A DNA stretch of 64,000 bases from contig CAXXUJ010000001.1 of NCBI GenBank assembly GCA_963677695.2, positions 1,922,001-1,986,000 on the forward strand. The letters run 5' to 3'. Positions within the stretch are counted from its first letter, which is position 1. Each line of letters starts with the position of its first letter. Below are positions 34,584 through 44,798 of this stretch, in pieces. Source of the stretch: SABI01 sp963677695 (GTDB lineage Bacteria; Spirochaetota; Spirochaetia; Sphaerochaetales; Sphaerochaetaceae). The position numbers and the translations under genes are program-made. The notes under the pieces are model-generated. The model worked only from the letters and a program-made list of their open reading frames with translations, had not been told where the DNA came from and did not search any database.

Positions 34584-36263
34584 ATGAATACTTTTGTAAA
34601 GAAAACATTGCTCGTATCCATGATGCTTCTCATGGTGACATCTGTGGTCATGAGTAAGGGATCAAGTGAGCAGCAGGCCCCTGCGGCACCCGTCCAGGTG
34701 GTGAGTGACCCGATGGCAGCCTATGATCCGGCAATTACCGTGTCTACTTATTTCGAGATAGAACCGCCCCTCGCGGAGTTCTTCACGAAAGACCGCATCA
34801 TGAACAATGTGTTCCAAAAGCAGTATGCTGAAGAGCTCGGCATCAACCTGGAATACCTCTGGTTCGCTGCGCAGTCTGATGAAGACAGCGTCCAGAAGAA
34901 GAACATCGCGATCGCTTCAGGCGATATTCCCGACATCATGATGGTGAACAAGGAACAGCTTGCATTGCTCGCAAAGACCAACCTGATCAATAAAGATATC
35001 GGCGACTATTACGACGCCTATGCCTCAGACCACCTGAAGGGCTGGATGAATCAGGAAGGGACAGCTGCGATGGATTCAGCGACTTTCAACGGAAAGATCA
35101 TCGCCATTCCGAGTACAGACTCTTCGATAGATACCTCTTCGTTCCTCTGGGTAAGAAAAGACTGGCTTGACGCTCTTGGTCTTTCGGTCCCGACAACCAT
35201 GGATGAACTCTATAAGGTGATGGTCGCATTCAGGGACAAAGACCCGAACGGGAATGGACAGAAGGACGAATATGGACTCATTCTACACAAGGCGATCCTC
35301 TCAGAAAGAGGTATGTCTGATGCAGGTGATGGATTGGGTCTTTTCAACGGTTTTGGTTCCTACCCCCGCGCATGGATCGAGAAGAACGGAAAGCTCGCGT
35401 ATGGAAGTATCCAGGACGAGACCAAGGCAGCTCTCTCCTACATGAACAAACTGTACAAAGAAGGACTGATCGAAGAAGACTTTGCGGTTAAAGACCTCAT
35501 GCAGGTTTCCCAGCTCTCAGCTTCGGGTCAGGCCGGTCTCCAGTATGGTGCAATGTGGAATGCAATGTGGCCGCTCGGTGCGACTCTGCAGAACAACCCT
35601 GATGCGAACTGGGTTCCTGTAGCCATACCTTCAGCTACCGGTGAACCGGGACGTCCTCAGATCAAACTCAACATTCCCTGGTACTATGTTGTCAGCAGCA
35701 AAGCCGAACACCCGGAAGCTCTGATCAAGCTGCTCAACTTCTTTGTCGAGAAATTCGCCTACATCACCCCTGAAGAGTACGAGAATTATCTTGTCGATGA
35801 CACAGGTCTTCCCAGCTTCGCTCTGCACGACACCATGTTCAAGACCTATAATGCACTGAAGAACCTTGAAGCCTACTGGCATGTCTCCGCTGCATTTGAT
35901 GCCGGCGATCCTTCCAGCCTCAATGTCGAGGAGCTGAACTACTACAATTCGATCAAGGACTACCAGAACGGCAACCTTGCCATGGCAGGTTCGGATAAGA
36001 CCTTCGGTAAGAATGGTGCGTTCAGCGTGATGGATGTCTACTATAATGACGATCTCTTCCAGATGGACAAGTTCTTCGGAGCTCCCACCGATACGATGAA
36101 GAAACGCATTCAGATGATCAAGGATAAGGAAGAGGAATACTTCACCAAGGTTATCATGGGAGTGGAGACACTCAATTCATGGGATGCCTTCGTCGCCGAA
36201 CTCAACACACTCGGTCTCGATAAGATCACTGAAGAAGTCAATGCCTGGTACTCAAATCGGTAA
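34584..36263 (+). CDS. LplA/YtcQ-type extracellular solute-binding protein
   Basis: 559 residues, long as in the LplA/YtcQ group that binds complex plant or uronic oligosaccharides. A signal peptide is present (LLVSMMLLMVTSVVMSKGSSEQQ); no lipobox Cys is evident. The ATG at 34584 follows AGGAGGA; an upstream in-frame ATG at 34563 would place this ribosome site inside the gene. It sits between a YesM kinase and an LplB/LplC-type permease pair. A strong TTCG hairpin follows its stop. Confidence 0.92.
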   Translation: MNTFVKKTLLVSMMLLMVTSVVMSKGSSEQQAPAAPVQVVSDPMAAYDPAITVSTYFEIEPPLAEFFTKDRIMNNVFQKQYAEELGINLEYLWFAAQSDEDSVQKKNIAIASGDIPDIMMVNKEQLALLAKTNLINKDIGDYYDAYASDHLKGWMNQEGTAAMDSATFNGKIIAIPSTDSSIDTSSFLWVRKDWLDALGLSVPTTMDELYKVMVAFRDKDPNGNGQKDEYGLILHKAILSERGMSDAGDGLGLFNGFGSYPRAWIEKNGKLAYGSIQDETKAALSYMNKLYKEGLIEEDFAVKDLMQVSQLSASGQAGLQYGAMWNAMWPLGATLQNNPDANWVPVAIPSATGEPGRPQIKLNIPWYYVVSSKAEHPEALIKLLNFFVEKFAYITPEEYENYLVDDTGLPSFALHDTMFKTYNALKNLEAYWHVSAAFDAGDPSSLNVEELNYYNSIKDYQNGNLAMAGSDKTFGKNGAFSVMDVYYNDDLFQMDKFFGAPTDTMKKRIQMIKDKEEEYFTKVIMGVETLNSWDAFVAELNTLGLDKITEEVNAWYSNR

Positions 36264-36277
36264 CTGATCACCAATGA

Positions 36278-36297
36278 GGGGCTGCTTCGGCAGCCCC
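36278..36297 (+). promoter_or_regulatory. TTCG tetraloop hairpin after the binding-protein gene
   Basis: GGGGCTGC pairs perfectly with GCAGCCCC around a TTCG loop, 15 nt after the stop and 20 nt before the permease start. With no T-run it is not a strong terminator. It fits an mRNA-stabilising element that keeps binding-protein levels above the permeases. Confidence 0.65.
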
Positions 36298-36316
36298 CTA
36301 TGTAAGAGGTTGGAGA

Positions 36317-37224
36317 ATGAAAACATCACTCAAGACTGAATGGCCCCTGCATGTGCTGATGCTCCCTGCTCTCGCTGTTCTCTTTATTTTCAATTTTGTA
36401 CCGATGGCAGGCATCGTCATAGCCTTTCAGGATTTTATCCCTTCAGGAGGCGGTCTCGGATTATTCTTCCAGTCGGAGTGGGTTGGTCTGGAGAACTTCC
36501 GGTATGTATTCAGCATGTCTGATACGAAGAGGGTCCTGGTAAACACCATCGTCATCGCTCTTTACAAGATTGTCGCAGGAATTATTGTTCCTCTGGTGCT
36601 CGCACTCCTGCTGAATGAAATCAAGAGCAGGTACTTCAAGAAGATTGCACAGACTGTCATCTATATTCCCTTCTTCCTCTCCTGGGTTATCCTGAGCGGT
36701 ATTCTCATAGATATCCTTTCACCTACCGGAGGAATCATCAATAAGATCATCATGGCAATGGGAGGAGAGTCTATCTATTTCCTCGGGGATCCCGATAAGA
36801 TACGGGGCGTCCTTGTCATCTCCAATATCTGGAAAGAGGTGGGGTACAACATGGTCATCTTCCTGGCAGCACTTGCCAGTATCGACCAGACGCCCTATGA
36901 GGCGGCTAAGGTCGATGGAGCGGGGAGTGGAAGCAGCTGATATACATCACGCTGCCGAGCCTGAAGCCGATCATCATTCTCGTGACTGTTCTCGGCCTCG
37001 GAAATATTCTTAATGCGGGTTTTGACCAGGTCTTCAACCTGTACAGCCCCATCGTGTATGAGAAAGCGGATATCATCGATACGTTCGTATACCGGGTCGG
37101 TATGCAGCAGCTGCAGTACAGTGTCGCGACAGCTGTCGGGCTTTTCAAGTCCGTGGTATCGCTGATCTTCATCTCCACATCATTCTACCTTGCGAAAAAA
37201 TTCGCGAATTACCGACTATTCTAG
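36317..37224 (+). pseudogene. LplB-type ABC permease, frameshifted
   Basis: The frame from 36317 encodes 207 residues with transmembrane segments and reaches the EAA loop at YEAAKVDGAG, then stops at 36940. The next frame continues exactly where expected: WKQLIYITLPSLKPIIILVT, then NAGFDQVFNLYSP and FYLAKKFANYRLF to the stop at 37224. One base is missing near 36927 (AGTGG, probably AGGTGG before), which would restore a 302-residue permease. Flanking genes are intact. Either the transporter is broken, or a sequencing or assembly error is present. Confidence 0.88.
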
Positions 37225-37233
37225 GAGCTCATC

Positions 37234-38121
37234 ATGATTGTAGAAAAATCTTCAATGAAGAGAAAAATATTCAATGTAGTCAATTACGTGTTCCTGGGAG
37301 CCATTACATTCATCTCCCTGTTCCCGCTGCTTCATATTCTGGCGCTCTCGTTCAGTTCGAACTCTGCGGCTCAGGCCGGCTGGGTGACGATCTTTCCGAA
37401 AGGTTTCACTCTTGCCTCCTACACGTACATCCTCGGGAAGGTTGAGTTCTTCAAGGCCTTCGAGATGTCGATCATCAGAGTCATTCTGGGAACGGTGGTC
37501 AGTATGTTCCTCACGATTACCAGTTCCTACGCGCTGGCACAGGCTGATGAAAGATTCAGGGCGAGAAAAGTCTATTCCTGGCTTTTCATATTCACCATGG
37601 TATTCAATGGAGGACTGATCCCGCTGTTCATTACCATCAAGATGGTGGGCATCTACAACACCGTATGGGCACTCGTCCTTCCCATGTCAGTTCAGGCTTT
37701 CAATGTGATTCTCATGCTGAACTTCTTCCGAGGCATACCGTATGCACTGGCGGAGTCGGCATTCATCGACGGAGCAAACCATTTTCAGATTCTTCAGAAG
37801 ATCTATCTTCCGGTATCGAAGGCTTCGCTGGCTACAGTCGGTCTGTTCATCATGGTATTTCACTGGAATTCCTGGTTCGATGGACTTGTATTCCTGAGCG
37901 ATCCGGGGAAGTATCCCCTGCAGACCTACCTGAGGAATGTCATTCAGGCTGCGTCAGCAACGAATATCGACCTGAACAGTGCTGAGGTGATGCAGCAGAT
38001 GTCTCAGAAGACACTCTCTGCAGCACAGATCTTCATCGCTATTATTCCTATCCTTCTTGTGTATCCTCTTCTCCAGAAGTACTTTGTTACTGGTATGACA
38101 CTGGGAAGCGTGAAGGAGTAG
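37234..38121 (+). CDS. LplC/YtcP-type ABC permease
   Basis: 295 residues with six transmembrane segments and EAA loop LAESAFIDGANHFQILQKIYLPVS. It ends with the group-typical FVTGMTLGSVKE. It partners the frameshifted permease upstream and the long solute-binding protein. AGGAGCTC precedes the ATG. No ATPase gene is in the operon. Substrate is probably a rhamnose- or uronate-containing oligosaccharide, judged from the GH78 gene downstream. Confidence 0.92.
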   Translation: MIVEKSSMKRKIFNVVNYVFLGAITFISLFPLLHILALSFSSNSAAQAGWVTIFPKGFTLASYTYILGKVEFFKAFEMSIIRVILGTVVSMFLTITSSYALAQADERFRARKVYSWLFIFTMVFNGGLIPLFITIKMVGIYNTVWALVLPMSVQAFNVILMLNFFRGIPYALAESAFIDGANHFQILQKIYLPVSKASLATVGLFIMVFHWNSWFDGLVFLSDPGKYPLQTYLRNVIQAASATNIDLNSAEVMQQMSQKTLSAAQIFIAIIPILLVYPLLQKYFVTGMTLGSVKE

Positions 38122-38191
38122 AAAAAGAACCTCATGATTCGGAAACATTCCTGTGGTACCATGAACCTATCAGTGATGAGAGGAGAGCGGT

Positions 38192-39823
38192 ATGTATAAT
38201 GTGCTGATAGTAGATGATGAGAAAATTATCCGTGAGGGAGTGGTTGAACTGCTCTCTCTTGAGGAGCACCTGGAGCTGAATCTCTTTTCAGCTCCCTCGG
38301 CGATTGATGCAAAGGATATTCTGGAACAGAGGAAGATAGATATTGTTCTTACCGATATCCAGATGCCGAAGATGTCGGGTCTGGAGCTTATGGATCTGAT
38401 TCTTGAGAGATGGCCTCATTGCAAGGTGATTTTTCTCACAGGATATTCCGATTTCGATTATGTCTATAAAGTGCAGAAACATGCCCGATATGTCCTTAAG
38501 GCCGAGGATGATGAGAAGATCATTGATGCGGTGAAGGAAGCCATCGATGAGATAGAGAATGATTTCATGGTGGAACGGATCGTACAGAGGAACTCCCAGC
38601 TGGTGGAGCAGCAGAAGGACCTTGATAGGATCCGTTTTATGTACGATCTGCTGAACGGCTTTGTAGAGAGTTCGGCCGTGGACCAGCAGTTCTTTGACTC
38701 ACTCGGAATCACTCTTGATATCGGGAAGGATGTCTACTGTCTGGTCATTCATCATGAGTATCTTCTGACCGATTCCTATGTTGAGCAGCTGAGGATTCTC
38801 GAGGATATGCAGTTCCTTCTGAACAAGTACATCTTCACAACAACGAGAGGAATTTCAGTCCATTATTCGAAGAACTATATTGTGGTGCTTCTGCAACCTC
38901 TCAGGACGATGACTGAAGAGTATACGAACATGATGCTGAAGGAGAATGGGGAGCTGTTCCAGCGGGCGTGCCTGAAGAATTTTTCAATGGAAATCTCCAT
39001 TGCCATAGGAAGCAGTCCCCTCCCTATAGGTGGTATCACCGGAGGTTTTCAGGTGCTGAAGGCTGCACTTCTGATGAGTAGTGACGATGAGAGTATTACT
39101 ACGGTTGACCTCGGTTTCTCACCGACTGACGATGATTCTTCAGAGAAAGATCAGAAGAAGACTCTTCTGAAATCACATCTTCAGCTTCTTGATTTCTATT
39201 TTGAGAACCTGAACAGAGAGCGTGTCATCGCACTTATCACAGAGGCTTTGCGTATGTTCGAAAACAGTGATGATATGCATGACCTCTTTGCAGTGGAAGT
39301 GTATGGAGATATTGCCGTGAAGCTTCTCACCTATTCGAATGAGTTCAGGATTCCCCTGTCCCTCTTCGCTGAATACGATGTGAATGCTCTGTACAACTTT
39401 CACACTCATACGAACTGGAAGGATGCGTTCGATTACCTGATCTCAGTTGCCGACTTGCTATTCAATGTGAAGACAGAAGCTTCTGAAAAGAGGAAAGGTG
39501 ATGTTACCGAGCGTGTGAAGAGATATATTCAGGAGCACTTGAATGAGGATACATCCCTCGAAACTCTTGCAGACTTTGTCAGTCTCAGACCGGAATACCT
39601 TTCAAGACTCTTTAAAAAGAGTACTGGCGAGACTGTCCTTCACTATATCAATGAACTGAAGGTGATCAAGGCAAAGAAGATGATAGAGGACAATGACCTT
39701 CAGGTGAAAGAGATCGCCTTCGAGCTGGGATTCTCCAGTTCAGGGTATTTCGGCAGGTTCTTCAAGAGCAAGACCGGCTTCAGCCCTCAGGGGTACCGGG
39801 AATGGCTAGAAAAGAATAGATAA
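38192..39823 (+). CDS. YesN-type response regulator with AraC DNA-binding domain
   Basis: 543 residues. A receiver domain (VDDEKIIREG; phospho-acceptor Asp55 in VLTDIQMPK) is followed by a long linker domain. The C-terminus is a two-helix-turn-helix AraC domain (ETLADFVSLRPEYLSRLFKKST and KEIAFELGFSSSGYFGRFFKSKTG). It pairs with the YesM kinase at 32705 and most likely activates the enclosed transporter genes and the GH78 gene. Confidence 0.93.
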   Translation: MYNVLIVDDEKIIREGVVELLSLEEHLELNLFSAPSAIDAKDILEQRKIDIVLTDIQMPKMSGLELMDLILERWPHCKVIFLTGYSDFDYVYKVQKHARYVLKAEDDEKIIDAVKEAIDEIENDFMVERIVQRNSQLVEQQKDLDRIRFMYDLLNGFVESSAVDQQFFDSLGITLDIGKDVYCLVIHHEYLLTDSYVEQLRILEDMQFLLNKYIFTTTRGISVHYSKNYIVVLLQPLRTMTEEYTNMMLKENGELFQRACLKNFSMEISIAIGSSPLPIGGITGGFQVLKAALLMSSDDESITTVDLGFSPTDDDSSEKDQKKTLLKSHLQLLDFYFENLNRERVIALITEALRMFENSDDMHDLFAVEVYGDIAVKLLTYSNEFRIPLSLFAEYDVNALYNFHTHTNWKDAFDYLISVADLLFNVKTEASEKRKGDVTERVKRYIQEHLNEDTSLETLADFVSLRPEYLSRLFKKSTGETVLHYINELKVIKAKKMIEDNDLQVKEIAFELGFSSSGYFGRFFKSKTGFSPQGYREWLEKNR

Positions 39824-39837
39824 GGAGATCTGAGAAG

Positions 39838-42150
39838 GTGAGCAGCGGTTGGATCGGAACGAATAATGTATGCATTGAAAAAGAGATAATCATGTACAGA
39901 AAGGAATTCTTTCTGGATTCTGTTCCTTCTTCCCTGCTGTTTCATATCTCTGCGGATGCGAAGTACAAACTTTTCGTGAATGGCTTCTTCATGAACATTG
40001 GTCCTCAGAAGGGGGACTCCAGTATCTGGTTCTATGATACTCTCGAAGTGTCCGCCTCATTAGTGGCTGGAAGGAATGTCATCCTCGTTCATGTCATGCA
40101 GATCCCTGATAAAAGTGATGCGGGAAATGCCTCCTTCTTCAGGACAGGAACCCCCGGACTGTATCTGGTCAGCTCAGACGGATCCGTGGCGGCGGATGCT
40201 ACGTGGATGTGGAAAAAAGCCCAGATTCGTCTTCTCAGGGAAAGTGAGATGTTCTCTCCTCTGCAGATGAGTGAGGAGGTGTCCGTTTCTCCTGATGTCT
40301 GTGGAGTGTTCTCAGCGATGGAAGGTCATCACTGGCGCTTTGCGCAGGAATATACGATGGAAGCCCTCGCCCCCCATCTTCAGCCTCAGATGCTGATACC
40401 CAGAACCATTCCTCTCATGAAGATGGAGCCGATGAGGTTTGGCAGAATCGAGAAGGTGAGAGCTTCGAACATCTCTTTAAATGAATGGAACAGGTTCCTG
40501 AGGGGGACGAATCCTGTAACCATTCCTCCTCACAGCAGAGAGATCATAGACATATCAGCAGAAGTCGAGAGAACTGGTTTCCTTAACCTGCTCATGAGGG
40601 GAGGGGAGGGTTCCACGATAAGGATCCTCTGCTCTGAGTGTTACGCCTATGACCCTGATGAGGAGCTTGAGGGCTTTTTCATGCCGAAAAAAGGGGATCG
40701 TACCGATTCAGAGAATGGGAAACTGTTCGGGTTCACCGACACCTACCGTGTAGAGGGAGATGGGAACTCTCATGCTCCGCACATGTACCAGCCGTTCTGG
40801 TTCCGTACCTTCCGGTACGTTGAGCTCATTGTTGAGACATCAGATATTCCTCTCACTCTTACCGATTTTACCTATACAACGTTTAATTACCCTCTTGAGG
40901 CCTTCACAACTGTGGAAACCTCTGATGAGACACTGAAGGAGGTGTGGGAAATAAGCGAAAGGACTCTGAGACTGTGCATGCATGAAACGTATGAGGACTG
41001 CCCGTTCTATGAGCAGCTTCAATACGCTATGGATTCAAGGAGTCAGATCCTCTACACCTATGCCCTTTCAGCTGACGACCGTCTTGCACGGCAGTGTATG
41101 GATGATTTTCGCCGTTCGGTCAAACCTGACGGTCTGATAAACTGCTCGTATCCCAATTACGAGCACCATATCATTCCCGGGTTCGCTATCTACTATATCG
41201 GGATGGTGTATGATCACATGATGTACTATGGTGATGTGGATCTGGTAAGAGCCCACCTGCCCGTCATCTCCGGTATTCTCGATTTCTTCAGGAGAAATAT
41301 TGATTCATCGGGACTGGTGGGAAAGATCGGAGGACCTCTGTTTCAGGCAGATTACTGGTCATTCATCGACTGGACTCCGCAGTGGAAGGAGACCATGGGA
41401 GTGCCCCCTGCAACGAATTCAGGACCGCTGACGATGGAAAGCCTCCTGTATATTCAGGGTCTGCAGTATGCAGCAGCGCTGTTAGAATTCGTGGGAGCAC
41501 AAGATGATGCAGCTCCCTTCAGGTCTCATGTGAAAGAGATGCAGCATGCTGTGAACAGCCTCTGTCGTGACAGCAGCGGTATGTACCTGGATGGCCCCGG
41601 AATATTCGAGTACAGTCAGCATGCTCAAGTATTCGCCGTTCTTACAGGAACCGTATCACAGGAAGAAGGAAGGAGACTTCTGGTTGAGACCTTCACTGAC
41701 TCAAGTCGTTATGCTCCCTGTTCGGTCGCGATGATGTACTACCTGTTCAGGGCACTGGAAGCATGCGATCTGTATGAGAAGACTCATGAGCTCTGGAATA
41801 TCTGGCGGGAGATGGTGAGGAAGAACCTCTCAACCTGTGAGGAGGATTCGGTGCTCAGCAGAAGTGACTGCCATGCATGGGGAGCTCTGGCATTATACGA
41901 GCTTCCCTCTGCCGTTCTCGGTATACGCCCGAAGGCCCCCGGTTTCTCTTCACTCGAGATCCATCCTCTTCCCGGGGTTCTTCAATGGGCGAAGGGGAGT
42001 GTGATCACTCCCAGAGGTTCTGTAGATCTCGAGTGGGTGTCAACAGATGGGAAGATGAATGTAAAAGCCCGTATCCCGCATGGGATCGAGGTGGAGACGG
42101 ACTCCGGAGTGCACAAAGTCGATATCACCAGATATGATTCTCTCTCCTGA
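39838..42150 (+). CDS. Alpha-L-rhamnosidase-like protein, GH78
   Basis: 770 residues. N-terminal beta domains, then a (alpha/alpha)6 barrel with the GH78 catalytic segment ETYEDCPFYEQLQYAMDSR and the later DWTPQWKETMG. The C-terminal beta domain has the usual PPG-like pattern (LGIRPKAPGFSSLEIHPLPG). No signal peptide, so it acts on imported oligosaccharides. The start is GTG with AAGGAG upstream, 14 bp after the response-regulator stop. Slightly shorter than classical rhamnosidases; a related specificity cannot be excluded. Confidence 0.85.
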   Translation: MSSGWIGTNNVCIEKEIIMYRKEFFLDSVPSSLLFHISADAKYKLFVNGFFMNIGPQKGDSSIWFYDTLEVSASLVAGRNVILVHVMQIPDKSDAGNASFFRTGTPGLYLVSSDGSVAADATWMWKKAQIRLLRESEMFSPLQMSEEVSVSPDVCGVFSAMEGHHWRFAQEYTMEALAPHLQPQMLIPRTIPLMKMEPMRFGRIEKVRASNISLNEWNRFLRGTNPVTIPPHSREIIDISAEVERTGFLNLLMRGGEGSTIRILCSECYAYDPDEELEGFFMPKKGDRTDSENGKLFGFTDTYRVEGDGNSHAPHMYQPFWFRTFRYVELIVETSDIPLTLTDFTYTTFNYPLEAFTTVETSDETLKEVWEISERTLRLCMHETYEDCPFYEQLQYAMDSRSQILYTYALSADDRLARQCMDDFRRSVKPDGLINCSYPNYEHHIIPGFAIYYIGMVYDHMMYYGDVDLVRAHLPVISGILDFFRRNIDSSGLVGKIGGPLFQADYWSFIDWTPQWKETMGVPPATNSGPLTMESLLYIQGLQYAAALLEFVGAQDDAAPFRSHVKEMQHAVNSLCRDSSGMYLDGPGIFEYSQHAQVFAVLTGTVSQEEGRRLLVETFTDSSRYAPCSVAMMYYLFRALEACDLYEKTHELWNIWREMVRKNLSTCEEDSVLSRSDCHAWGALALYELPSAVLGIRPKAPGFSSLEIHPLPGVLQWAKGSVITPRGSVDLEWVSTDGKMNVKARIPHGIEVETDSGVHKVDITRYDSLS

Positions 42151-42170
42151 CGGGAAGATGATTCACTGAA

Positions 42171-43220
42171 TCAGCGGTGTGGTGGAGTGATCTCCTCCCT
42201 TGGTGGCAGCTCCTTCAATATCTGATATGTGGTGGCAGGGACTATCTCTGCCAGTTCTTCCCAGCTTCCCCTGTGATAAAGTCTTCTGACCTCAGAGGCG
42301 CTCACTGCCCGTCCTGAAACCTCGAGCCTGGGGATCTCGATAAAGTTGATACCTGATGCCGGTAGTCTTTCCCTCATCATCCTATTGTACACGGAGGTGA
42401 CAGGGCAGAAGGGCTCAGTACCGACAAAACGGGTAGCGAGGTGAAGGGCAGGAGCTATGATCCGAGAAAATATTTCTATATCGAGGGCGCAGCTTACTTC
42501 ATGGGTACGATCTTGAGCTTTGATAAAATAAGTGGGGAACGTTGCAGGAGAGACAATATAGTCGGAAGCTTTGTGCAGGATGACATTGTGTATATCATGA
42601 GTCCCTTCCTGAACCATCCGGAATCTCTCATCAGGAGTGAATGTTCCTCCGGAAGAGAGAATGAACAGATGAAGGATTGATGATCGGTTCGCCGCATACT
42701 CAATAAGGTATCTGTGACCCATCGTGAACGGGTCACAGTTCATTACTATCGCACCTGGCGTCTGTCCTTCGGGAAGATTCCCGAACCTCTCTTCTGTATC
42801 TGCCAGGACTTCTCTCATCCATTCCTGAATACCTTTTTTCCTGTTCTCAAGAAGGATAACATCAGAAGTTTCCGCGACCGGGAAAAAACCGAAATCTTTG
42901 AACATCAGGTGATTTGCAGGAGAGGTGTATATGAAGATATGCTCTTCAGCAAGGTACATGATATGCTGCATGAGGGGTGTCATGATTGAGGCGAGGAGTC
43001 CCTCACTTCTATGAGAGGCCGCAACGGCAGTATATTTGATCACGTTCTTCAATGTCGAACCTGTAGCAACGATTTCTCTTTCATCCTCCAGAAATACCGA
43101 GAAGTCGGTATTCCCTGTGTATGTAAGATTATTTTCTTTCAGGAAACGAATCAGGTCATCACCACGGTAATGGTCCTCTATCGACCCTTCAATCTCGTGC
43201 AGAGAATATCTTGTGTACAT
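42171..43220 (-). CDS. citC: [Citrate (pro-3S)-lyase] ligase
   Basis: 349 residues. An N-terminal acetyltransferase-like domain (TGSTLKNVIKYTAVAASHRSEGLLASIM) is followed by a nucleotidyltransferase domain with the NxDPFTxGH motif (NCDPFTMGHRYLIEYA). CitC acetylates the thiol of the citrate-lyase prosthetic group at the expense of ATP and so activates the enzyme. It is the last gene in the citD-citE-citF-citC order and is convergent with the GH78 gene. Confidence 0.93.
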   Translation of the reverse strand: MYTRYSLHEIEGSIEDHYRGDDLIRFLKENNLTYTGNTDFSVFLEDEREIVATGSTLKNVIKYTAVAASHRSEGLLASIMTPLMQHIMYLAEEHIFIYTSPANHLMFKDFGFFPVAETSDVILLENRKKGIQEWMREVLADTEERFGNLPEGQTPGAIVMNCDPFTMGHRYLIEYAANRSSILHLFILSSGGTFTPDERFRMVQEGTHDIHNVILHKASDYIVSPATFPTYFIKAQDRTHEVSCALDIEIFSRIIAPALHLATRFVGTEPFCPVTSVYNRMMRERLPASGINFIEIPRLEVSGRAVSASEVRRLYHRGSWEELAEIVPATTYQILKELPPREEITPPHR

Positions 43221-43249
43221 CCTGTTTTCTTACTCCGTATCCGTGAAAA

Positions 43250-44788
43250 TCATTCATCAGTCTCATCAACCTGTCTCACAAGGTCCAGGATGCTGCCGTC
43301 CCGGTAGGTCACAATCCCTACTATCTTATCGGTATATCTGATCGGTATTGATCTTCCTGCAATATTTTCGGCTCTTTCACACAACTCTCCGATTGTTCTT
43401 ATGGGGATCCCTCTGCTTTTCAGAACTTTCTCAAGATCCCGTCTTCGGGGATTCACAGCCACACCTTGATCGGTCACTACGACGTCTACAGTTTTGCCCG
43501 GAGTGACCACAGTGTTTACATTTCTTACCACAGACGGGATTCTCCCGCGGCACAGGGGTGTCACGATGATTGAGAGGCTCGCTCCCGTAGCTGTATCACT
43601 ATGACCACCTATAGCTCCCCTGATTACTCCGTCTGATCCGGTGAGGACGTTCACGTTAAAATCAAGGTCGATCTCCATTGCTGAGAGGATGACGACGTCA
43701 AGCTGATTCACGGCACTTCCTGTATTTCCCGGGCTTGCGTAGTAGGATGCAGATATCTGCTGGTGAAAGCGATTATTGATCAGTGATTTTGCCGCATCGA
43801 TATCGAAACTCTGAACATCAAGCAGCTTCTTTACCAGCCCCTTCTCAAACAGGGCAACCATGGAGCCCGTGATGCCTCCAAGTGCGAATGAAGCTTTTAC
43901 ATTTTTATCGATCATCCTCTTTTCGAGAAATCGGGTGATGGCCAGCGATGCTCCTCCTGATCCCATTTGGATAGAGAACCCATCCACCAGCTTGCCGCTG
44001 GCTTCGATCACCTTAGCCGCCTGTTCTGCAATGATCAGGTCCTTCGGGTTCTTCGTAAATCGTGTGGCACCGCTCATGATCCCGTCAGGATCACCGATCT
44101 TATCAACCTTGACAATATAATTCACGTCCGACTCCGGAATACCGAACGGAGCATTCGGGAAAGGCACGATATTGTCTGTAATGATGACCACCTGCTTTGC
44201 ATACTGGGCATCACACTTCGCATATCCGAGGGAGCCGCATTTTACTCCATTATCATCTTCGCGGGAATAGCCATTCGCATTACCGAAAGGATCACAAGCC
44301 GGAGCACCGAGAAAGGCTACATCTATCTTGAGTTTCCCCGTTTCGATTGCATAGGCACGGCCACCGTGGCTGCGGAAAACCACAGGATAATCCATCAGTC
44401 CCCGGGATATTTCCTGTGCAAGTTTTCCTCTCATTCCGCTCGTCTCTATCCTTTTGACCACACCGTTCTTTATATGCTCGATCAATGGTTCATGAATCTC
44501 CTGGAGAGAAGAGGGTGCGAGGGTAAGGTCCCGGATTCCCATCGCCGCAATCTCGTCCATGACCATATTCAACACGTAATCACCGTTCCTGAAATGGTGG
44601 TGAAAGCTGATGGTCATACCGTCGTGGATTCCAGTCGCCCGTATTGCATCCTGTATACTTTTCAATACCTTGCGGGAACTTTCAGAATGTTCCTTCAGGC
44701 TCCTCGTATCCTTGGTCACGTGCTTGCTGTCAAAAAATGTATTGATTCCGCTCAACTCTTCGATATGGGGAATATCCTTCAGTTCCAT
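43250..44788 (-). CDS. citF: Citrate lyase alpha subunit (CoA-transferase type)
   Basis: 512 residues, the normal length for CitF. It contains SFHHHFRNGDYVLNMVMDEIAAMG at the start and GGASLAITRFL and GGHSDTATGAS in the CoA-transferase core. It exchanges acetyl-ACP for citryl-ACP. The ATG at 44788 follows AAGGAAAAAC; a longer frame from 44833 overlaps citE. Citramalate lyase has a homologous subunit, so the true substrate could be citramalate. Confidence 0.94.
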   Translation of the reverse strand: MELKDIPHIEELSGINTFFDSKHVTKDTRSLKEHSESSRKVLKSIQDAIRATGIHDGMTISFHHHFRNGDYVLNMVMDEIAAMGIRDLTLAPSSLQEIHEPLIEHIKNGVVKRIETSGMRGKLAQEISRGLMDYPVVFRSHGGRAYAIETGKLKIDVAFLGAPACDPFGNANGYSREDDNGVKCGSLGYAKCDAQYAKQVVIITDNIVPFPNAPFGIPESDVNYIVKVDKIGDPDGIMSGATRFTKNPKDLIIAEQAAKVIEASGKLVDGFSIQMGSGGASLAITRFLEKRMIDKNVKASFALGGITGSMVALFEKGLVKKLLDVQSFDIDAAKSLINNRFHQQISASYYASPGNTGSAVNQLDVVILSAMEIDLDFNVNVLTGSDGVIRGAIGGHSDTATGASLSIIVTPLCRGRIPSVVRNVNTVVTPGKTVDVVVTDQGVAVNPRRRDLEKVLKSRGIPIRTIGELCERAENIAGRSIPIRYTDKIVGIVTYRDGSILDLVRQVDETDE

Positions 44789-44798
44789 ATGTTTTTCC

